A DNA stretch of 64,000 bases from Pseudomonas aegrilactucae (GCF_019168305.1 NZ_JAHTBI010000026.1:1-64000); one strand, 5' to 3'. Shown: positions 52,280-62,175, numbered from the stretch's first letter. The notes: generated by a model not told the origin, from the sequence alone. Translations and numbers: made by a program.

Positions 52280-53632
52280 ATGGATGTGAGCGTATTTGGC
52301 ACTGGCTATGTAGGCCTTGTGCAAGCTGCCGCCCTGGCTGACGTAGGTCATCGGGTACTTTGTGTCGATGTCGATGCCCACAAGATCAGCCAGTTGCGTC
52401 AGGCGGTTCCACCGATTCACGAGCCTGGTCTGTCGACCATGCTCGAAGAGAACATCAAGGAAGGCCGGCTGCTGTTCAGCACCCAGGCCAGCGACGCGGT
52501 CACCCACGCCGAACTGATCTTCATCGCCGTCGGCACGCCACCGGACGAGGACGGCTCGGCTGACCTGTCCCACGTGCTGGGGGTCACGCGCCAGATCGCC
52601 GGGCTGATGGACGCCGACCGCACCCTGATCATCAAGTCCACCGTCCCCGTAGGCACGGCGGACAAGGTCTCGACCCTCGCCCGTGAAGAGCTGGACCGGC
52701 TGGGCAAGCGGCACCTGCAGGTACGCGTGGTCTCCAACCCGGAGTTTCTCAAGGAAGGCTCCGCGCTGGCCGACTGCATGCGCCCGGACCGCATCATCGT
52801 CGGCACCACCGACGACCAGGCCCACGACCAGTTGGCCGAGCTGTACGCACCGTTCTGCCGCAACCATGAAAAGCTCATGTTCATGGACAACCGCAGCGCC
52901 GAACTGACCAAGTACGCAGCCAACGCCATGCTGGCTACGCGCATCAGTTTCATGAACGAGCTGGCCAATCTCAGCGAGTTCCTCGGCGCCGACATCGAGT
53001 CGGTGCGCAAGGGCATCGGTTCCGACCCGCGCATCGGCTACCACTTCATCTACCCTGGCTGCGGCTTTGGCGGTTCGTGCTTCCCCAAGGACCTGCGCGC
53101 CCTGCTGCACACCGCCGAACACAGCGGCATGCCGCTGCGCTTGCTGCAAAGCGTGAGCGAGGTCAATGACGCCCAGCGCCAGATCCTCTTTTCCAAACTC
53201 AAGAAGTCTTTCCCCGGCAGCCTCCAGGGCAAGTCCATCGCCCTGTGGGGCCTGGCGTTCAAGCCCAACACCGACGACATGCGCGAAGCGCCCAGCCGCT
53301 ACCTGATGGAGGCGCTGTGGGCCGAAGGCGCTACGGTACGTGCCTTCGACCCCGAGGCGATGGCCGAATGCCGACGCCTTTACGGCTATCGCAACGACCT
53401 GCAACTGTGCGCCACCCGTGACGACACCCTGGAAGATGCCGATGCCCTGGTGATCTGTACCGAGTGGAAGAACTTTCGCGTGGTCGATTTCAACCTGCTC
53501 GCGCAAAAACTGCGCGAGCGCCTGATCATCGACGGGCGCAACCTCTACAATCCCGACCAGGTCGCCACCTTCGGCCTCAGCTACAGCGGTATCGGCCTGC
53601 GTCATGTACAGCCGCAGGTGCCAGCGCCATGA
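52280..53632 (+). CDS. ugd: UDP-glucose 6-dehydrogenase
   Basis: Cytoplasmic NAD enzyme of 450 residues that oxidises UDP-glucose to UDP-glucuronate. Motifs: VFGTGYVGLVQAAALADVGH (nucleotide fold), VGTPPDEDGSADLS, NPEFLKEGSA, and the catalytic Cys in PGCGFGGSCFPKDLRAL, then GLAFKPNTDDMREAPS near the end. First gene of the operon; supplies the acid sugar for the epimerase next to it. The related GDP-mannose dehydrogenase has a similar sequence, but the epimerase partner favours UDP-glucose. The stop overlaps the next start (ATGA). Confidence 0.88.
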   Translation: MDVSVFGTGYVGLVQAAALADVGHRVLCVDVDAHKISQLRQAVPPIHEPGLSTMLEENIKEGRLLFSTQASDAVTHAELIFIAVGTPPDEDGSADLSHVLGVTRQIAGLMDADRTLIIKSTVPVGTADKVSTLAREELDRLGKRHLQVRVVSNPEFLKEGSALADCMRPDRIIVGTTDDQAHDQLAELYAPFCRNHEKLMFMDNRSAELTKYAANAMLATRISFMNELANLSEFLGADIESVRKGIGSDPRIGYHFIYPGCGFGGSCFPKDLRALLHTAEHSGMPLRLLQSVSEVNDAQRQILFSKLKKSFPGSLQGKSIALWGLAFKPNTDDMREAPSRYLMEALWAEGATVRAFDPEAMAECRRLYGYRNDLQLCATRDDTLEDADALVICTEWKNFRVVDFNLLAQKLRERLIIDGRNLYNPDQVATFGLSYSGIGLRHVQPQVPAP

Positions 53633-54711
53633 GGATTCTGGTCACCGGTGCAGCCGGTTTCGTGGGCGCGCATTGCACGTTGCGTCTGTTGCGCGATGGC
53701 CATCACGTGATGGGCCTGGACAACTTCAACGATTACTACGACCCGGCGCTCAAACAAGACCGGGTGCGCTGGGTGCAGGAGCAGGCTGGCGCGTTCGAAC
53801 TCAGGCGCCTGGACCTGACCGACAACGCCGGTATCGAAGCGCTGTTCGCCCAGTTCAAGCCCGAGGTGGTGATCCACCTGGCGGCCCAGGCCGGGGTGCG
53901 CTACTCGCTGGACAACCCGCGGGCCTACATCGACAGCAACCTGGTCGGCTTTCTGAACATCCTGGAAGGCTGCCGTCGCCACCCGGTACAGCACCTGCTG
54001 TACGCCTCCTCCAGTTCGGTGTACGGCAGCAACGCGCGCACCCCGTACTCGGTACAGGACGCGGTGGATCATCCGCTGTCGCTGTATGCCGCGTCCAAGA
54101 AAGCCAACGAAGCGATGGCTCACAGCTACAGCCATTTGTTCGGCATCCCAGCCACGGGCCTGCGCTTTTTCACCGTGTACGGCCCATGGGGCCGGCCGGA
54201 CATGTCGCCAATCCAGTTCGCCGAGGCGATCACCCAGGGCCGGCCACTGAAGCTGTTCAACCATGGCCAGCACCAACGCGACTTCACCTATGTCGACGAC
54301 ATTGTCGAAAGCCTGGTGCGTCTGATCCCTCTCGCCCCCGCCAGCGACCCGGGCTGGAACCGCCTGGCCGCGGACCCGGCCAGCAGCCACGCGCCCTGGC
54401 GCCTGTACAACATTGGCGGGCAACGGCCGGTGGCCCTCACCGATTACGTGACGCTGCTGGAAAAGCACCTGCAACGCACCGCCCAGATCGAGTTGCTGCC
54501 CCTGCAACCAGGGGATGTGCTCGACACCTGTGCCGATGCCAGCGCCCTGGCCCAGGCCACCGGCTTTACCCCGAGCATTTCGCTGGACGAAGGGATCGGG
54601 CGTTTCGTGGCCTGGTTCCTCGACTACTACACGCACACGCCTAAGGACGCCGTGCGGTCCACAGGGCAGGCGCCTGCGGCGACGCCCGAGCATCAACGGA
54701 GGGCGGTATGA
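53629..54711 (+). CDS. NAD-dependent epimerase (UDP-glucuronate 4-epimerase type)
   Basis: Short-chain dehydrogenase-fold epimerase of 360 residues. MRILVTGAAGFVGAHCTLRL binds NAD; LDNFNDYYDPALKQDR is typical of UDP-glucuronate 4-epimerases (CapI type); SSSSVYG and YAASKKANE supply the Ser and Tyr-x3-Lys of the active site; FTVYGPWGRPDMSP follows. It would make UDP-galacturonate from the product of Ugd. The gene overlaps both neighbours by four bases, so translation is coupled. The C-terminal tail is a little longer than usual. Confidence 0.85.
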   Translation: MRILVTGAAGFVGAHCTLRLLRDGHHVMGLDNFNDYYDPALKQDRVRWVQEQAGAFELRRLDLTDNAGIEALFAQFKPEVVIHLAAQAGVRYSLDNPRAYIDSNLVGFLNILEGCRRHPVQHLLYASSSSVYGSNARTPYSVQDAVDHPLSLYAASKKANEAMAHSYSHLFGIPATGLRFFTVYGPWGRPDMSPIQFAEAITQGRPLKLFNHGQHQRDFTYVDDIVESLVRLIPLAPASDPGWNRLAADPASSHAPWRLYNIGGQRPVALTDYVTLLEKHLQRTAQIELLPLQPGDVLDTCADASALAQATGFTPSISLDEGIGRFVAWFLDYYTHTPKDAVRSTGQAPAATPEHQRRAV

Positions 54712-55454
54712 CAGGACAACCCAAGAGTGCTGACACCCAGGCGCTGCGCCAGGACAAACGCATGGACCCGGCCCACCGCATGCGCATCGACGCGGCGGTG
54801 CACATGCAAGGTCGCGGCTGGATGACCGGGCGCATCGGCGGGCGCCCCTGGACGCTCTCGCGCACCAATCGGGTGGTGGCGTGCATCGGCGCGCTGAGCA
54901 TCCTCACGCTGATTTCACCGCTGATGCTCGGCCTGGCCGTACTGGTCAAATGCAGCAGCCCGGGCCCGGTGTTCTTCGTGCAGAAACGTACCGGCTACCG
55001 GGGCCGCAGCTTCGGTATGTTCAAGTTCCGCACCATGGTGGCCAATGCCGAGGCGCTCAAGGAATCGGTGCGTCACCTGAACAAGCATGGCGCCGACGCC
55101 ATCGACTTCAAGATCGACAAGGACCCGCGCGTGACCCGCATCGGCAGCTTCCTGCGGCGCAGCAGCCTGGACGAACTGCCCAACCTGTTCAACGTGATCC
55201 GTGGCGACATGCGCCTGGTGGGCCCGCGCCCGACCTCCTTCAATGCCTATCGCTACAAGGACAGCCACCTGGCACGCCTGAGCATCTACCCCGGCATGAC
55301 CGGGCTGTGGCAGATCTCCGGGCGCAGCAACATCGACTTCGACCAGCGTGTCGAGCTCGACCTGAGCTACATCGCCGAACAGAGCTTGAGCCTGGACCTG
55401 AAGATCCTGATCAAGACCCCTTTCAAAGTCTTTAGTGGCCACGGAGCAAGTTGA
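54708..55454 (+). CDS. initiating undecaprenyl-phosphate sugar transferase
   Basis: Protein of 248 residues with one N-terminal hydrophobic segment ([18 protein letters not shown]) and a cytoplasmic catalytic domain of the WcaJ/WbaP type. Conserved stretches: [58 protein letters not shown] and [15 protein letters not shown]. It places the first sugar-phosphate on the lipid carrier, the start of each repeat unit. The long N-terminal membrane domain of full WcaJ is missing, as in other short members. It follows the epimerase by a four-base overlap. Confidence 0.87.
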   Translation: MTGQPKSADTQALRQDKRMDPAHRMRIDAAVHMQGRGWMTGRIGGRPWTLSRTNRVVACIGALSILTLISPLMLGLAVLVKCSSPGPVFFVQKRTGYRGRSFGMFKFRTMVANAEALKESVRHLNKHGADAIDFKIDKDPRVTRIGSFLRRSSLDELPNLFNVIRGDMRLVGPRPTSFNAYRYKDSHLARLSIYPGMTGLWQISGRSNIDFDQRVELDLSYIAEQSLSLDLKILIKTPFKVFSGHGAS

Positions 55455-56102
55455 ATGGACGGTTCTACTTCGAGAAGTCTGAGCATCGTCACCCCCAGTG
55501 AGACCAACCTCACCTCCACCGTGCTCGATCCTGGCCAGCGCGTGCTGCTGCTGACGGCTGCCAACACCGGCAGCGGCACCAGCACCAGCGCCCTGGCCTT
55601 TGCCAAGCAACTGACACTGATGAGCGGCGGCTCGGTACTGCTGGTGGACAGCAGCCCGACCAGCAACAGCCTCACCCAGCAAATGGGCCTGCACAAGCTG
55701 CGTGGCTTTCGCGACCTGCTGTTCGACCAGGACAGCCCTGCGTCGCTGCAAGACTGCATCGTACGCTTGTCCGACCAGCCCTTCGACGTGTTGCCGTGCG
55801 GACAACTGCAGCGCGGCAACGAGCGGCCCAACCCGGAGCGGCTGCGCACCCTGCTGGCGTCGCTGCGCAACCAGTACCGCTTCGTGGTGATCGACGGCGA
55901 AGCCATCTACTCCAGCGCCGACAGCCTGGTGATCGGCACCCTGGTGGACGGTGTGATCCTGGTGGTCACCGCCGAAGACACTCGCTGGGAAGTCGCCCAG
56001 GCCGCCGCGCAGCGCCTGACCCAGGCGGGCGCCACGCTGATCGGCAGCGTGTTCAACCGACGCAAATACTACATGCCCAAGTGGCTTTACAAGAACCTCT
56101 GA
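55455..56102 (+). CDS. CpsD/BY-kinase-like ATPase without Walker A lysine
   Basis: Protein of 215 residues with the fold of the cytoplasmic half of bacterial tyrosine kinases that steer polysaccharide export. Walker A should read G-x-G-K-S/T but is NTGSGTSTSAL here, with Thr in place of Lys; Walker A' is VLLVDSSPTSN with one Asp lost, and Walker B RFVVIDGEAI keeps its Asp. There is no tyrosine cluster at the C-terminus. It is probably a non-catalytic partner of the chain-length protein encoded two genes on. The gene directly abuts the sugar transferase gene. Confidence 0.75.
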   Translation: MDGSTSRSLSIVTPSETNLTSTVLDPGQRVLLLTAANTGSGTSTSALAFAKQLTLMSGGSVLLVDSSPTSNSLTQQMGLHKLRGFRDLLFDQDSPASLQDCIVRLSDQPFDVLPCGQLQRGNERPNPERLRTLLASLRNQYRFVVIDGEAIYSSADSLVIGTLVDGVILVVTAEDTRWEVAQAAAQRLTQAGATLIGSVFNRRKYYMPKWLYKNL

Positions 56103-56125
56103 GCAGCCAGGCTAAGGATGACGCT

Positions 56126-57148
56126 ATGAACGTGAAACTGTTCGCCCTGCTTGCGCTGCTGCCCCTTGCAGCCTGCACCAACCATGAAACCCGGCAGATG
56201 CCGGTGCAGATCATGACCGCCGACCCCGCCAATGCACAGGACCGCGAATTACCGCGTGGCGAGCAGGCACTGCGTCCCGGCGACGTGCTGGATGTGATTT
56301 TCCACATCAGCACCAGCGGCTCCCAGACCTACCGTATCCAGCCGGGCGATACCGTCGGCCTGGGGTTCCTGTCGGCCAGTTCGCTCAATGGCAATCAACT
56401 GGTGCTGCCCGATGGCACCATCGAACTGCCGCGCGCCAACACCTCGGTGAACGTCGCCGGGCAGACCACCGACGAAGCACGCCGGACCATCCAGCAGGCC
56501 TACCGCAACAAGAGCCTGTTTCAACCAGGCCGCGACCAGATGACCGTGCAGGTGATCAGCCCGCTGACCAACGAGCAGAACCTCAAGACAGCGTTGAACC
56601 ACCCCGCCACCGGCATGAGCCGCGAAATCACCGTGGGTACCGATGGCCAGGCCAGCTTCCCGGAGGTGGGCGCAGTCCCGCTGCAAGGCATGACCATTAC
56701 CCAGTTGCAGACCTTCCTGAACAAGCGCTACGCCGACCTGCCCGGGCGCATGACCGTGGACGTGATGCTCAAGTCCACTGCGGTCAACGAGATCTACGTG
56801 CTGGGTGAAGTCGCTCAGCCCGGGGCCTACCCGATCCGCCGCCCGGTATCGGTACTCGAAGCCCTGACCCTGGCCCGCGGCCCCAACCTGAAGGCACGGC
56901 TCGATTCGGTGGTGATCATGCGGCGCAACGGCAACCAGGTCCAGGCAGTGCCCTACAACGTCGACAAGGCCCTGGATGCCAGCGCCGCGCAGGTGGCCTA
57001 CCTGCAACCGGACGACATGCTCTACGTGCCCAAGACCCGGCTCGCCAGTGCCGGCGAGCTGGCCAGGCAACTGGCCGACGTGGTGCTGTTCCAGGGGGTT
57101 GGTTTCAGCTTCTCCTACCGTGTTGACGACAAAGACAGCGATAACTAA
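56126..57148 (+). CDS. polysaccharide export lipoprotein (Wza type)
   Basis: Outer-membrane export protein of 340 residues with a lipoprotein signal (LLALLPLAACTNH, Cys at about 17). Two polysaccharide-export domains follow: LRPGDVLDVIFHISTSGSQ and later TVGTDGQASFPEVGAVPLQG, with SLBB-like EIYVLGEVAQPGAYPIRRPV. It would form the exit ring for the polymer. AAGGA precedes the ATG. It lies between the kinase-like ATPase and chain-length protein, the common order of Wzy-dependent export genes. It lacks the extra C-terminal helix seen in E. coli Wza, as far as I can tell. Confidence 0.85.
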   Translation: MNVKLFALLALLPLAACTNHETRQMPVQIMTADPANAQDRELPRGEQALRPGDVLDVIFHISTSGSQTYRIQPGDTVGLGFLSASSLNGNQLVLPDGTIELPRANTSVNVAGQTTDEARRTIQQAYRNKSLFQPGRDQMTVQVISPLTNEQNLKTALNHPATGMSREITVGTDGQASFPEVGAVPLQGMTITQLQTFLNKRYADLPGRMTVDVMLKSTAVNEIYVLGEVAQPGAYPIRRPVSVLEALTLARGPNLKARLDSVVIMRRNGNQVQAVPYNVDKALDASAAQVAYLQPDDMLYVPKTRLASAGELARQLADVVLFQGVGFSFSYRVDDKDSDN

Positions 57149-57168
57149 ATCCAGGCAGGTGAACGCGC

Positions 57169-58761
57169 ATGACTACCAAAGAAAACTACCTGCATGAATT
57201 CTTCAGGATCTTCTTCGCCAACCGTCAGTTGGTCAAGCGGGTGTTCCTGGTGTTCGCAGTGATCGCCCTGCTGCTGCCGTTGCTGCTCAAGCAGAGCTTC
57301 GACATCACCGCCGAGGTGATCGTGCAGTCCAAGAAGCTGTCCCAGAGTGATACCAACACCGCGCTGGCGCAGGAAACCGACAAGTTCATCCCGCCGTCGC
57401 TGGCCGACATGGAGACCGAGAGCAATATCCTGCGCTCGCCCAGCCTGATCCGCCAGACCATCACCCAACTGCGCGACGAGGGCCTGTACGAAGTCAGCCC
57501 CGGCCTGCTGCAACGCCTGGTGATCACCCCGCTCAAGAGCGTGATCGTCAACCCGTTGCGCGAGTACGTGATCAACCCCGTGCGCACGCTGTTCGGCCTG
57601 GAAGTCGACCCGGTGCGCGACACCCAGCTCGACACCCTGACGGACGATGCGATCAAGGACCTCAAGATCGAAACGCTGCCAGGCTCCAACGTGGTGTCGG
57701 TGATCTACAGCTTCCCCGACCCCAAGGTCGGCACCCTGTTTGTCGGCCGGCTGCTGGAAAACTACCTGCGCAACCGCCAGAACCTGCAGTCCAACGAACT
57801 GCCCCAGGAGTTCTACGAGCAGAAAAAGATGCAGTACCAGGTGCGCATGGACGACCTTGAAAGCAAGCGCCTGGGCATGCTCGAAGGCATCGGCTCGTCC
57901 GACCCCAAGGAAGAGATCACCTTCCGCCTCAACGCCATCAACACCGAAGAGCAGGCGCTGAACCAGTACCGCGACCGCCTGCTGCAGAGCCAGCAATGGC
58001 TGGACTACCTCAAGACCAGCCTGGCAGCGGCCGGCAATGCCAACATGCGTGACTTCGCCTTCCCCTATACCTTCACCACCACCGTCGACAACGTGGCGTT
58101 CGAGGACCGCGAGATCAAGCAACTGGGTGAGCAGTTGACCACCCAGGTACTGACCTACGTCAGCGACCTGGCCGTGTTCCAACCCAACAGCGAGCAGATG
58201 CTGTTGCAGCGCGAGCAGATCGCCAAGACCCGCCAGCAGTTCCTCAAGATCGTCGCCAACCGCGTGAAGGAGCGCGAAAAGGACCTGGCCGTGGTGCAGG
58301 ACGTGATCGCGCAGAAGACCCAGCGCATCGCCGACTACAAGAGCCGCGTGCATGAGCTGCAGCAGACCCAGAGCAAGGCACGCCAACTCGACACCGAGAT
58401 CGACGCGCTGCACAAGGCCTTCTTCACCTACACCCAGCGCTACGAGGAAGCCCGTGGCGAGCGCCTGCTGGCCGGCGACGTGTCCAACGCACGGGTGCTC
58501 AGTGCACCCTATGAACCGGCCGAACCGGCCTTTCCCAAGCCCATGCTGATCATTCCGTTCGGGATGCTCACCGGCCTGCTGCTGGGTATCGCTCTGGTCT
58601 ACGTGCGCGAGTTCTTCGACCATCGCTTCAAGCACCCGGCGCAAATCACTCACCAGCTGGGCCTGCCGGTATTGCTGGTGATCAACGACCAGACGCCAGA
58701 AACCCCCAACCCGCACAAGGGCTGGTCGCTGCCAAGGCTGGTGCACTGGGTGCGCAATTGA
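57169..58761 (+). CDS. Wzz-type chain-length determinant protein
   Basis: Inner-membrane protein of 530 residues. One helix near the N-terminus (VFLVFAVIALLLPLLL), a long periplasmic part with coiled-coil segments around EQMLLQREQIAKTRQQFLK and a second helix near the C-terminus (MLIIPFGMLTGLLLGIALVY, about residue 465-485) give the Wzz/GNVR layout. It sets the polymer length and links to the export ring. No kinase domain is fused; the kinase-like ATPase upstream would be its partner. The C-terminus is a short cytoplasmic tail. Confidence 0.85.
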   Translation: MTTKENYLHEFFRIFFANRQLVKRVFLVFAVIALLLPLLLKQSFDITAEVIVQSKKLSQSDTNTALAQETDKFIPPSLADMETESNILRSPSLIRQTITQLRDEGLYEVSPGLLQRLVITPLKSVIVNPLREYVINPVRTLFGLEVDPVRDTQLDTLTDDAIKDLKIETLPGSNVVSVIYSFPDPKVGTLFVGRLLENYLRNRQNLQSNELPQEFYEQKKMQYQVRMDDLESKRLGMLEGIGSSDPKEEITFRLNAINTEEQALNQYRDRLLQSQQWLDYLKTSLAAAGNANMRDFAFPYTFTTTVDNVAFEDREIKQLGEQLTTQVLTYVSDLAVFQPNSEQMLLQREQIAKTRQQFLKIVANRVKEREKDLAVVQDVIAQKTQRIADYKSRVHELQQTQSKARQLDTEIDALHKAFFTYTQRYEEARGERLLAGDVSNARVLSAPYEPAEPAFPKPMLIIPFGMLTGLLLGIALVYVREFFDHRFKHPAQITHQLGLPVLLVINDQTPETPNPHKGWSLPRLVHWVRN

Positions 58762-59846
58762 ACGCAGCCCATAGCCCACCGCAGCCGATCATCCACCTGC
58801 TGGGCAGCGGTGGGTTCTACGGCGCCGAACGGATGTTGCTCGACCATTGCCAGGCCACCCCGGGACAGCACCTGGTGCTGTTTCTCGGGGCCCCGGACGA
58901 CCTGGTGGCGCGTTTTCGCGCCGCCGGTGTCGACTGCCGAACCTGCGCCGGGCTCGGTGCCTTGTGGCGTGAACTGCGCCACTTGCAGCAACTGCACCCG
59001 CTGCTCAACAGCCACAACTTCAAGGGCCTGGTGTTCGGCTGGCTGGCCGCGACCCGCTGGCGCCTGCCGATGCTCGCCACCCAGCACGGTTTCACGCCCA
59101 GCAGCCGCAAGCAGCGGCTGTATACCTGGCTGAGCCTGCAACTGTGTCGCACCCCCACCATCGACCAGGTGATCTGCGTGGCCGAGAGCATCAAGCGCAT
59201 TCATCGCCAGGCTGGTGTGGCCGAGGGCAAGTTGCGGGTGATACCCAACGGTCTGCCCGAAGCCTGCGCCCTGCCCGCACGTCACCCGACCGATGGCCGC
59301 TGGCTGGCCGGCTTTGTCGGGCGCCTGAGCCAGGAAAAGGGCCCTGACCTGTTCCTCGACAGCCTGATCCCGCTGTGCCAGCGTCATCCCGGGCTCGACG
59401 CCGTGATGCTCGGCGACGGTCCGCAGCGCGAAGCCCTGCAGGCGCGCATCGATGCGGCCGGCCTGAGCGAACGTATTCGCCTGCCGGGCTTTCAGCGGGA
59501 CATGCGCCAATGGATGACGCGCCTGGATGCCCTGGTGATCAGCTCGCGCACCGAAGGCACGCCCATGATTCTGCTGGAGGCCATGCAGGATGGCGTACCG
59601 GTGGTGGCCTTTGGCGTGGGCGGCATCCCGGATGTCATCGAACATGGGCGCAACGGCCTGCTGGCCACGCCCCTGGCGCCGGACGAGTTGGCCACGCAGC
59701 TGCAGGCCCTGATGCTCGACCCGGCCCAGACCGCCGAGCTGATCGCCCAGGCCCGACGCACCCAACGCGAGCGTTATCACCTGCCTACGCTGGCGCAACG
59801 CTGGGCCCAGGTCTACCTGGGCGCCGCCAAGGAGACGTGTGCATGA
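58758..59846 (+). CDS. glycosyltransferase family 4/1 type
   Basis: Protein of 362 residues with a GT-B fold. The N-terminal HLLGSGGFYGAERMLLDH and the C-terminal GFVGRLSQEKGPDLFLDSL, SSRTEGTPMILLEAMQDGVP and VGGIPDVIEHG hold the nucleotide-sugar and catalytic Glu motifs. Cytoplasmic, acting on the lipid-linked repeat unit. The start is a TTG that overlaps the chain-length stop (TTGA), with no strong ribosome site, so expression relies on coupling. The donor sugar cannot be told. Confidence 0.83.
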   Translation: MNAAHSPPQPIIHLLGSGGFYGAERMLLDHCQATPGQHLVLFLGAPDDLVARFRAAGVDCRTCAGLGALWRELRHLQQLHPLLNSHNFKGLVFGWLAATRWRLPMLATQHGFTPSSRKQRLYTWLSLQLCRTPTIDQVICVAESIKRIHRQAGVAEGKLRVIPNGLPEACALPARHPTDGRWLAGFVGRLSQEKGPDLFLDSLIPLCQRHPGLDAVMLGDGPQREALQARIDAAGLSERIRLPGFQRDMRQWMTRLDALVISSRTEGTPMILLEAMQDGVPVVAFGVGGIPDVIEHGRNGLLATPLAPDELATQLQALMLDPAQTAELIAQARRTQRERYHLPTLAQRWAQVYLGAAKETCA

Positions 59847-61213
59847 TCATTCCCCTGTCGTTGATCGGTCTGATGGCGATCGTATGCGTGGGCTTGCTGG
59901 TCAGCCCCTACCCATTCCTGGCACCGGGTGCCGTGGTCGGGCTGGCCGGGCTGCTGGCGCTGTACCGGCGCCCGGCCTGGGGCCTGCTGGCGATCATCAC
60001 CCTGGTGCCGCTCGAGGGCCTGTTCAAGGAGGGCGAGCTGTCGGCGACCAAGTTCATCGGCGCCGCACTGGCGCTGGTGCTGGTGCTGCAACTGGCGATC
60101 GGACAACTGCCCGCCGAACGCCTGCGTACGTCCATGTGGCGCCTATTGCTGGCGTTTCTGGCCTGCTACCTGCTGAGCTTTATGGTCAGCGACAGCAGCG
60201 AGATGTCCCTGGGGCATTTTCGTGAGTTGGCCGTCGGCCTGCTGCTGTTCGCCATCACCTTGTTGATCGGCCGCGAGCTGAACCTGCCGATGATGTGTCG
60301 CCTGGTGACCCTGAGCGTGGGCCTGGCCTGTGCCATGGCCATGTTCTCGGCCAAGTACCAGGACGAGGGGCGCGCCGCCGGCCTGCTCGAAGACCCCAAC
60401 GTGTTCGCCATGCTGATCGCCATTGCGGTGCCGCTGGCGCTGTGGCTGGTGCTCAACAGCCCCGGTCGGGCCCAGCGACTGTTCTGGATCGCGTGCTGCT
60501 GCCTGCTGTTCGCCGGCATGACCAAGACCAATTCGCGTTCAGGGCTGGTGGTGCTGCTGATCAGCCTGGTCATCGCGCTGGTTCACTACCGCGATCAGCT
60601 GACGCATATACGCCCGCGCCACCTGGGCTTTGCCCTACTGGGCCTGGCGATCGTGCTGCCGGTGGCGATTGCGGTGATGCCGGACACCTACATCGCACGC
60701 ATCCAGTCGCTGGCGCTGCTCAAGTCCGGGGTCAATGCCTACAAGGATGATTCGCTGGGCCGGCGTGCCTCGTACATCGTGGTCGGCAGCAAGATGATCC
60801 GTGAGCATCCGGTGCTGGGCACCGGGCCCGGCACCTTCCCCCTGCATTACGCCACCACCGGCTACGCCAAGGCGTTCTCGGCCAACCGCAAGGTCGGCGA
60901 CCTGTACCGACGTGCGCACAATACCTACCTGGAGATCTTCAGCGAAGTCGGTATACCGGCCGGCCTGCTGTTCGTCGGCATGATGACCCTGGGCCTGTAC
61001 AACTTCTGGTACGCCCGGCGCCTGTGGTTGCAGCAGGACAACCGCGGCCAAGCCGACCTGATGACCCACCTGTGTACCAGCATGCTCGCCATCGGCCTGT
61101 TCCTGATGTTCCTCAGCGCGCCCAACCACAAGTACCTGTGGATCATGCTGGGGTTGTCCTGCGTGTTGCGCATCAAGGCCGAACAGGCACGCCTGACCCC
61201 GGAGGCGGCATGA
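59843..61213 (+). CDS. O-antigen ligase/polymerase-like (Wzy) membrane protein
   Basis: Protein of 456 residues with about 11-12 hydrophobic segments. A large periplasmic loop holds HPVLGTGPGTFPLHYATTGY and RRAHNTYLEIFSEVGIPAGL, the motif of O-antigen ligase/Wzy-family enzymes. In this operon a polymerase that joins repeat units is most likely. It overlaps the glycosyltransferases on both sides by four bases. GGAG is close before the ATG. A Wzx flippase gene, expected with it, is not seen within the window. Confidence 0.84.
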   Translation: MIIPLSLIGLMAIVCVGLLVSPYPFLAPGAVVGLAGLLALYRRPAWGLLAIITLVPLEGLFKEGELSATKFIGAALALVLVLQLAIGQLPAERLRTSMWRLLLAFLACYLLSFMVSDSSEMSLGHFRELAVGLLLFAITLLIGRELNLPMMCRLVTLSVGLACAMAMFSAKYQDEGRAAGLLEDPNVFAMLIAIAVPLALWLVLNSPGRAQRLFWIACCCLLFAGMTKTNSRSGLVVLLISLVIALVHYRDQLTHIRPRHLGFALLGLAIVLPVAIAVMPDTYIARIQSLALLKSGVNAYKDDSLGRRASYIVVGSKMIREHPVLGTGPGTFPLHYATTGYAKAFSANRKVGDLYRRAHNTYLEIFSEVGIPAGLLFVGMMTLGLYNFWYARRLWLQQDNRGQADLMTHLCTSMLAIGLFLMFLSAPNHKYLWIMLGLSCVLRIKAEQARLTPEAA

Positions 61214-62175
61214 AGGTCAGTATCGTGATCCCCATGTTCAACGAGGCGCGGCATATCGGCCGTACCTTGCAGTCGGCACGCAAGGCCGCCGAGGCCGCCG
61301 GGCTGGACTGCGAGCTGATCGTGGTCGACAACGGCTCGCGCGATGACGGCCCGCAGATCGCACGCAACCTCGGTGCGCAGGTGCTGAGCCTGCCCGGGCT
61401 GACCATTGGCGCCCTGCGCAATCGCGGGGCACAGGCCTGCAGTGGCGACTGGCTGGCGTTTCTGGATGCCGACATCGAAGTGCCGGAGCAATGGCTGGGC
61501 CTGCTGCTCGAACTGCACAGCCAAGGCCAGGGCGACGTGTTCGCCCTGGACTGTGACACCCCGCGCCAGGCACCGTGGTTCGCCCGCGCCTGGCAACGGC
61601 GCACCCTGCGCGCCGGGCGGCCGGCGCTGCACAGCATGGCGTGGCTGCCCACCCCCAACCTGTTCATGCAGCGTCGCTGGTTCGAGCAGGTTGGCGGTTT
61701 CGACGAGACCTTGCGCACTGGCGAAGACAAGGACTTCTCGCTGCGCGTGCGCCAGGCTGGCGCGCGCCTGCTGGCACTGCGTGCGCCAGTGGTACTGCAT
61801 TGGGGCTTCGAGGGCAGCTGGCGCGAATGGCTGGGCAAGGAACTGTGGCGCCAGGGCAGCAACCTGCAATTGCTGCGCAGCAACGGCGTGAGCCTGCGCC
61901 TGCTGCGCTTCCCGCTGCTGTCCATCGGCGCCTGGGTGCTTGACGCCATGGCCTTGTCGGCGCTGCTCGACGGCTACCCGCACCTGGCGTTGTTGCTGCT
62001 GTTGGTCACCAGCCTGCCGGCACTGGCCCTGAGCCTGCGCCAGAGCCTGAAACACCGCGATCTGCTGTTTGCCCTGCAACTGTGGGGGCTGCACTGGATA
62101 CGCCTGCACCTGGCTGGCGCGGCGTTCGTGCTGAGCCTGTTCAATTGGAAAGCAAGGAGGCCCGCCCGTGGCTGA
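61210..62175 (+). CDS. family 2 glycosyltransferase with membrane tail
   Basis: Protein of 321 residues of GT-A fold. The N-terminal VSIVIPMFNEARHIGRTL, VVDNGSRDDG and AFLDADIEVP (DxD) are family 2 landmarks; FDETLRTGEDKDFSLRVRQAG gives the acid base region. Hydrophobic segments near the end (from LLLLLVTSLPALALSL) suggest attachment to the inner membrane. It overlaps the polymerase gene and the next transferase gene, so it is part of one coupled unit. Confidence 0.84.
   Translation: MKVSIVIPMFNEARHIGRTLQSARKAAEAAGLDCELIVVDNGSRDDGPQIARNLGAQVLSLPGLTIGALRNRGAQACSGDWLAFLDADIEVPEQWLGLLLELHSQGQGDVFALDCDTPRQAPWFARAWQRRTLRAGRPALHSMAWLPTPNLFMQRRWFEQVGGFDETLRTGEDKDFSLRVRQAGARLLALRAPVVLHWGFEGSWREWLGKELWRQGSNLQLLRSNGVSLRLLRFPLLSIGAWVLDAMALSALLDGYPHLALLLLLVTSLPALALSLRQSLKHRDLLFALQLWGLHWIRLHLAGAAFVLSLFNWKARRPARG

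Noticed and set aside
52153..52341. Short plus-strand open frame before ugd
   Set aside because: It overlaps the promoter region and the start of ugd in another frame, has no ribosome site, and gives a low-complexity product.
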